Shown in pieces: positions 61,752 to 64,000 of a stretch of DNA of 64,000 nucleotides. The translations under genes were made by a program, and so were the position numbers. Every line of letters begins with the position of its first letter. Positions within the stretch are counted from its first letter, which is position 1. Below the pieces are notes generated by a model, which was not told the DNA's origin, did not search any database, and saw only the letters and a program-made list of their open reading frames with translations. Origin of the DNA: Clostridiaceae bacterium Marseille-Q4145 (GTDB lineage Bacteria; Bacillota; Clostridia; Lachnospirales; Lachnospiraceae); the NCBI GenBank assembly GCA_018223365.1, contig JAGTTP010000002.1, forward strand, positions 62,001 to 126,000, given 5' to 3'.

Positions 61752-63365
61752 TTAATCATAACACGGCACATATTTTTTTGCAATTGCTTCTGCAATCTTT
61801 AGTCCATCCATAGCGGCGGAGGTGATGCCTCCCGCATAACCGGCACCTTCTCCGCACGGATAAAGTCCTGATAATTCACTTTCAAACTCAGTATTTCTTA
61901 TAATGCGGACCGGAGAAGAAGTCCGGCTCTCCACACCGGATAACACCGCATCCGCTCTGGAAAATCCATGAATCAGAGCTTCACATCCTTTAATTCCTTC
62001 TTCCAATGCCGATGATAACTCCTGCGGAAAAATCGTCCGCACATTGGACAATTCATATTGTCCCTTGATGCAGGGTTCTACCTCCCCAAGCATGGTACTT
62101 GGCACATTCCGGCAGAAATCTCCAAATAACTGAACCGGCACCTTACCGTCACATAATCCATAAGCTGCCTTTTCCAGCTTTCGCTGAAATTCCACACCAG
62201 CCAGCACATCTGTCCCCGGAAAATCATCCGGTGTCACCGTAACAATCATGGCACTGTTGGCATTCCGGCTGTCTCTTGCCTGATAGCTCATACCATTTAC
62301 TGCCAGGTGTCCTTCTTCGGAAGAGGCGTTGACCACCCATCCCCCCGGACACATACAGAAAGAATAGACACCTCTTCCCCCTCCGGTCTGCCGCGTCACT
62401 TTGTAAGCAGCTGCAGGCAATATTGCCGGATAGTTTTTCCCATATTGGCTTTCATTGATCATATGCTGAGGATGTTCCATGCGGACGCCCACCGCAAAAG
62501 ATTTTGCCTGCATAGGTATGCCCTTTTCCTTTAGCATGGAGAACGTATCTCTTGCACTGTGTCCAATGGCAAGCACCACCACGTCAGTCCGCAATTCCTG
62601 TTCTTCCACCCTATCGGTTGTCTGGCGCTGCTCATAAGACACGCCCCGGATCTGCCCGCGATCTGTCAGAAGATCGGTGACCCGGCAGCCAAACCTCACT
62701 TCTCCTCCTAAATCTTCTATCTCTTTTCGCATCCGGGTTACAATCCCAATAAGCTGATCTGTTCCCAGATGGGGTTTATTTTCATATAAAATTTCTTCCG
62801 GTGCGCCTGCTTCCACAAAAAGTTCCAGCACCTTCCGGTTTCTTCCAACCGGATCTTTAACCATGGTATTGAGCTTTCCGTCAGAAAAAGTTCCGGCACC
62901 ACCTTCTCCAAACTGTACGTTAGAGGTGGGATTCAATTTCCCGGTAAGCCAGAAAGTCTCCACCGTTCTGGCACGTTCTTCCGCCCGTTCGCCCCGTTCC
63001 AGAATAACGGGGGCATAGCCATTTCTTGCCAGCATCAGTCCGCAGAACAATCCCGCAGGTCCAGCTCCGATAATCACCGGACGTCGGTTAAGCGGATTCT
63101 CTCCGTGAGCAGGGAACTGATACCAGGTTCTTACCGCTTTGCTCACCTGCTTCGGACAGTGTTTGAGCACAGATGGCTCTCTTTTCACTTCCACATCCAC
63201 CAGATAGACGTACTTTAACTCACCGCCCCTGGCATCCAGAGATTTCCGTATGATCTCATAACGAATCAGGTCTTCCGGCCGAATCCGCAATATCTTTATC
63301 ATTTTCGCTTTTAAATCCTCCGGTGTATGTATCACCGGAAGCTTCAGCTGTTGAATTCTAAGCAT
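61752..63365 (-). CDS. FAD-dependent oxidoreductase-like protein
   Basis: 537 residues. N-terminal ~95-residue domain (RIQQLKLPVIHTPEDLKAKM), then FAD-binding PVIIGAGPAGLFCGLMLARN, with QFGEGGAGTFSDGKLNT and GKNYPAILPAAAYKVT later and a C-terminal GEGAGYAGGITSAAMDGLKI. It matches the FAD-dependent dehydrogenase family found in Firmicutes near HI0933-like genes. Substrate unknown. Starts 3 bases after the upstream gene's stop. Confidence 0.88.
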   Translation of the reverse strand: MLRIQQLKLPVIHTPEDLKAKMIKILRIRPEDLIRYEIIRKSLDARGGELKYVYLVDVEVKREPSVLKHCPKQVSKAVRTWYQFPAHGENPLNRRPVIIGAGPAGLFCGLMLARNGYAPVILERGERAEERARTVETFWLTGKLNPTSNVQFGEGGAGTFSDGKLNTMVKDPVGRNRKVLELFVEAGAPEEILYENKPHLGTDQLIGIVTRMRKEIEDLGGEVRFGCRVTDLLTDRGQIRGVSYEQRQTTDRVEEQELRTDVVVLAIGHSARDTFSMLKEKGIPMQAKSFAVGVRMEHPQHMINESQYGKNYPAILPAAAYKVTRQTGGGRGVYSFCMCPGGWVVNASSEEGHLAVNGMSYQARDSRNANSAMIVTVTPDDFPGTDVLAGVEFQRKLEKAAYGLCDGKVPVQLFGDFCRNVPSTMLGEVEPCIKGQYELSNVRTIFPQELSSALEEGIKGCEALIHGFSRADAVLSGVESRTSSPVRIIRNTEFESELSGLYPCGEGAGYAGGITSAAMDGLKIAEAIAKKYVPCYD

Positions 63366-63368
63366 CTG

Positions 63369-64000
63369 CTACTCCTCACTTCCTGCAGCATTTCCTGCAA
63401 GATAACCGCTGGTCCACGCCCACTGAAGATTGTAACCGCCGCAGGCTCCATCCACGTCCAGAAGTTCGCCACACAGGTAAAGTCCCGGTACTTTTGCCGA
63501 TTCCATGGAACAGTTCTTCAACTCTGCAAGCGGCACTCCGCCTGTACACACCTGCGCCTGCTCATAACCGCGGCATCTGCTAATATGGAAGGTAAATTTT
63601 TTGATCTGACCAATCAGATGGTTCCAGTCCGCTTCTTTCCACTCCCGGCTTTTCTTCTTCATGGAAATACCGGCCCGTTTCAGGATCACATCTGATAATT
63701 TTTCCGGGAACATGCCAAGCAGCACATCCGTGCCCGACCGTTCTCCGATAAATTCTGCCTTGTCTTTTAAGATTTCTTCCAGTTCCTCCGCCGTAAGCTC
63801 TGGACAGAGATCCAATGTCACCTGACAGCTGCCGCCATGTTCCAATACGCGTGCTGCATATCGGCTCAGCTGAAATACAGGGATTCCGGACAGCCCATAG
63901 GCAGCAAACTGAATCTCTCCCTCTTCTTCATATGCAGCATGTTCTGGTTCCACGGTAAGTGTCGCTTTTGCATCGGTGCGTACCCCGGTCAGTTTTCCGC
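63369..64000 (-). CDS. HI0933/YhiN-family FAD-binding protein, 3' part (cut by window edge)
   Basis: The C-terminal ~210 residues are visible; the frame stays open to 64000 (residues LTGVRTDAKATLTVEPEHAA), so the start lies outside. Features: FAYG-type strand (here FAAYGLSGIPVFQLSRYAAR), QVCTGGVPLAELK, SAKVPGLYLCGELLDVDGAC and GGYNLQWAWTSGYLAG, all HI0933-family C-terminal motifs. Likely flavoprotein; substrate unknown. A GTG at 63953 in frame is not needed as a start. Confidence 0.88.
   Translation of the reverse strand, partial: GKLTGVRTDAKATLTVEPEHAAYEEEGEIQFAAYGLSGIPVFQLSRYAARVLEHGGSCQVTLDLCPELTAEELEEILKDKAEFIGERSGTDVLLGMFPEKLSDVILKRAGISMKKKSREWKEADWNHLIGQIKKFTFHISRCRGYEQAQVCTGGVPLAELKNCSMESAKVPGLYLCGELLDVDGACGGYNLQWAWTSGYLAGNAAGSEE

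Noticed and set aside
1..64000. CRISPR arrays, tRNA, rRNA and tmRNA genes
   Set aside because: No regularly spaced repeats and no recognisable cloverleaf or rRNA sequence were seen by eye; a covariance search would be needed for a firm negative.

Overview
The window looks like chromosomal DNA of a spore-forming, Gram-positive anaerobe of the Clostridia, most likely Lachnospiraceae. The signs are an oxygen-independent ribonucleotide reductase (NrdD), the NfnAB ferredoxin:NADP+ oxidoreductase, a short HisG with HisZ, FtsK/SpoIIIE, a YlbJ-like sporulation membrane protein, SepF and MinCDE in one genome, AGGAGG ribosome binding sites and sigma-A type promoters. Genus assignment is inference only; there is no rRNA or tRNA gene in the window. 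Nearly all genes lie on the minus strand, so transcription runs from high to low coordinates.

Layout in coordinate order. 1-1032: 5' part of nrdD, cut by the window edge. 1178-3854: a small membrane protein, miaB and a YitT-family protein. 3950-8980: histidine operon hisZ-hisG-hisD-hisB-hisIE with a promoter embedded in the end of recU and a strong terminator. The HisIE protein carries an extra N-terminal HisA/HisF-like barrel without its catalytic aspartates. 9066-15277: rsmF, an RsuA-type synthase, ygiQ, an unknown membrane protein, a RluA-type synthase and recU, closely packed or overlapping.

15602-25783 is the accessory region: one IS3-family element, then a second IS3-family element whose first 1,234 bases are tandemly duplicated, then cargo genes all on the minus strand. 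Its right IS end cuts into a two-module gene of unknown function and supplies that gene's last codons and stop. Next come an XRE repressor, a VWA protein behind a heavily folded leader, a macro-domain protein with a C-terminal helical domain, and an overlapping regulator/nucleotidyltransferase pair resembling type IV (AbiE-like) toxin-antitoxin modules.

25844-31358: a DnaQ-RecD2 fusion helicase, a TAXI-type solute-binding lipoprotein, a GltS-type carrier, a His-rich small protein and a DUF1292 protein. 31492-35826: a thiamine salvage operon (thiD-tenA-thiZ-thiX-thiY) behind a TPP riboswitch with its own terminator. 35849-39280: an M23 peptidase, a YlbJ-like protein, a DivIVA-like coiled-coil protein, a small membrane protein and an S4-less pseudouridine synthase. 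39286-41558: nfnAB. 41693-47753: aroB-lspA-rluD-ftsK and a zinc-ribbon protein. 47855-50500: an HlyD-like protein, yggS and sepF.

50588-64000: a large envelope and division cluster: two FAD proteins, a DUF4321 protein, radC, mreB-mreC-mreD, mrdA (PBP2), minC-minD-minE, rodA, mgsA and a D,D-carboxypeptidase. A P-loop protein with its own promoter follows. The best candidates for something undescribed are the accessory genes at 19601-25624; nothing here proves a new system.
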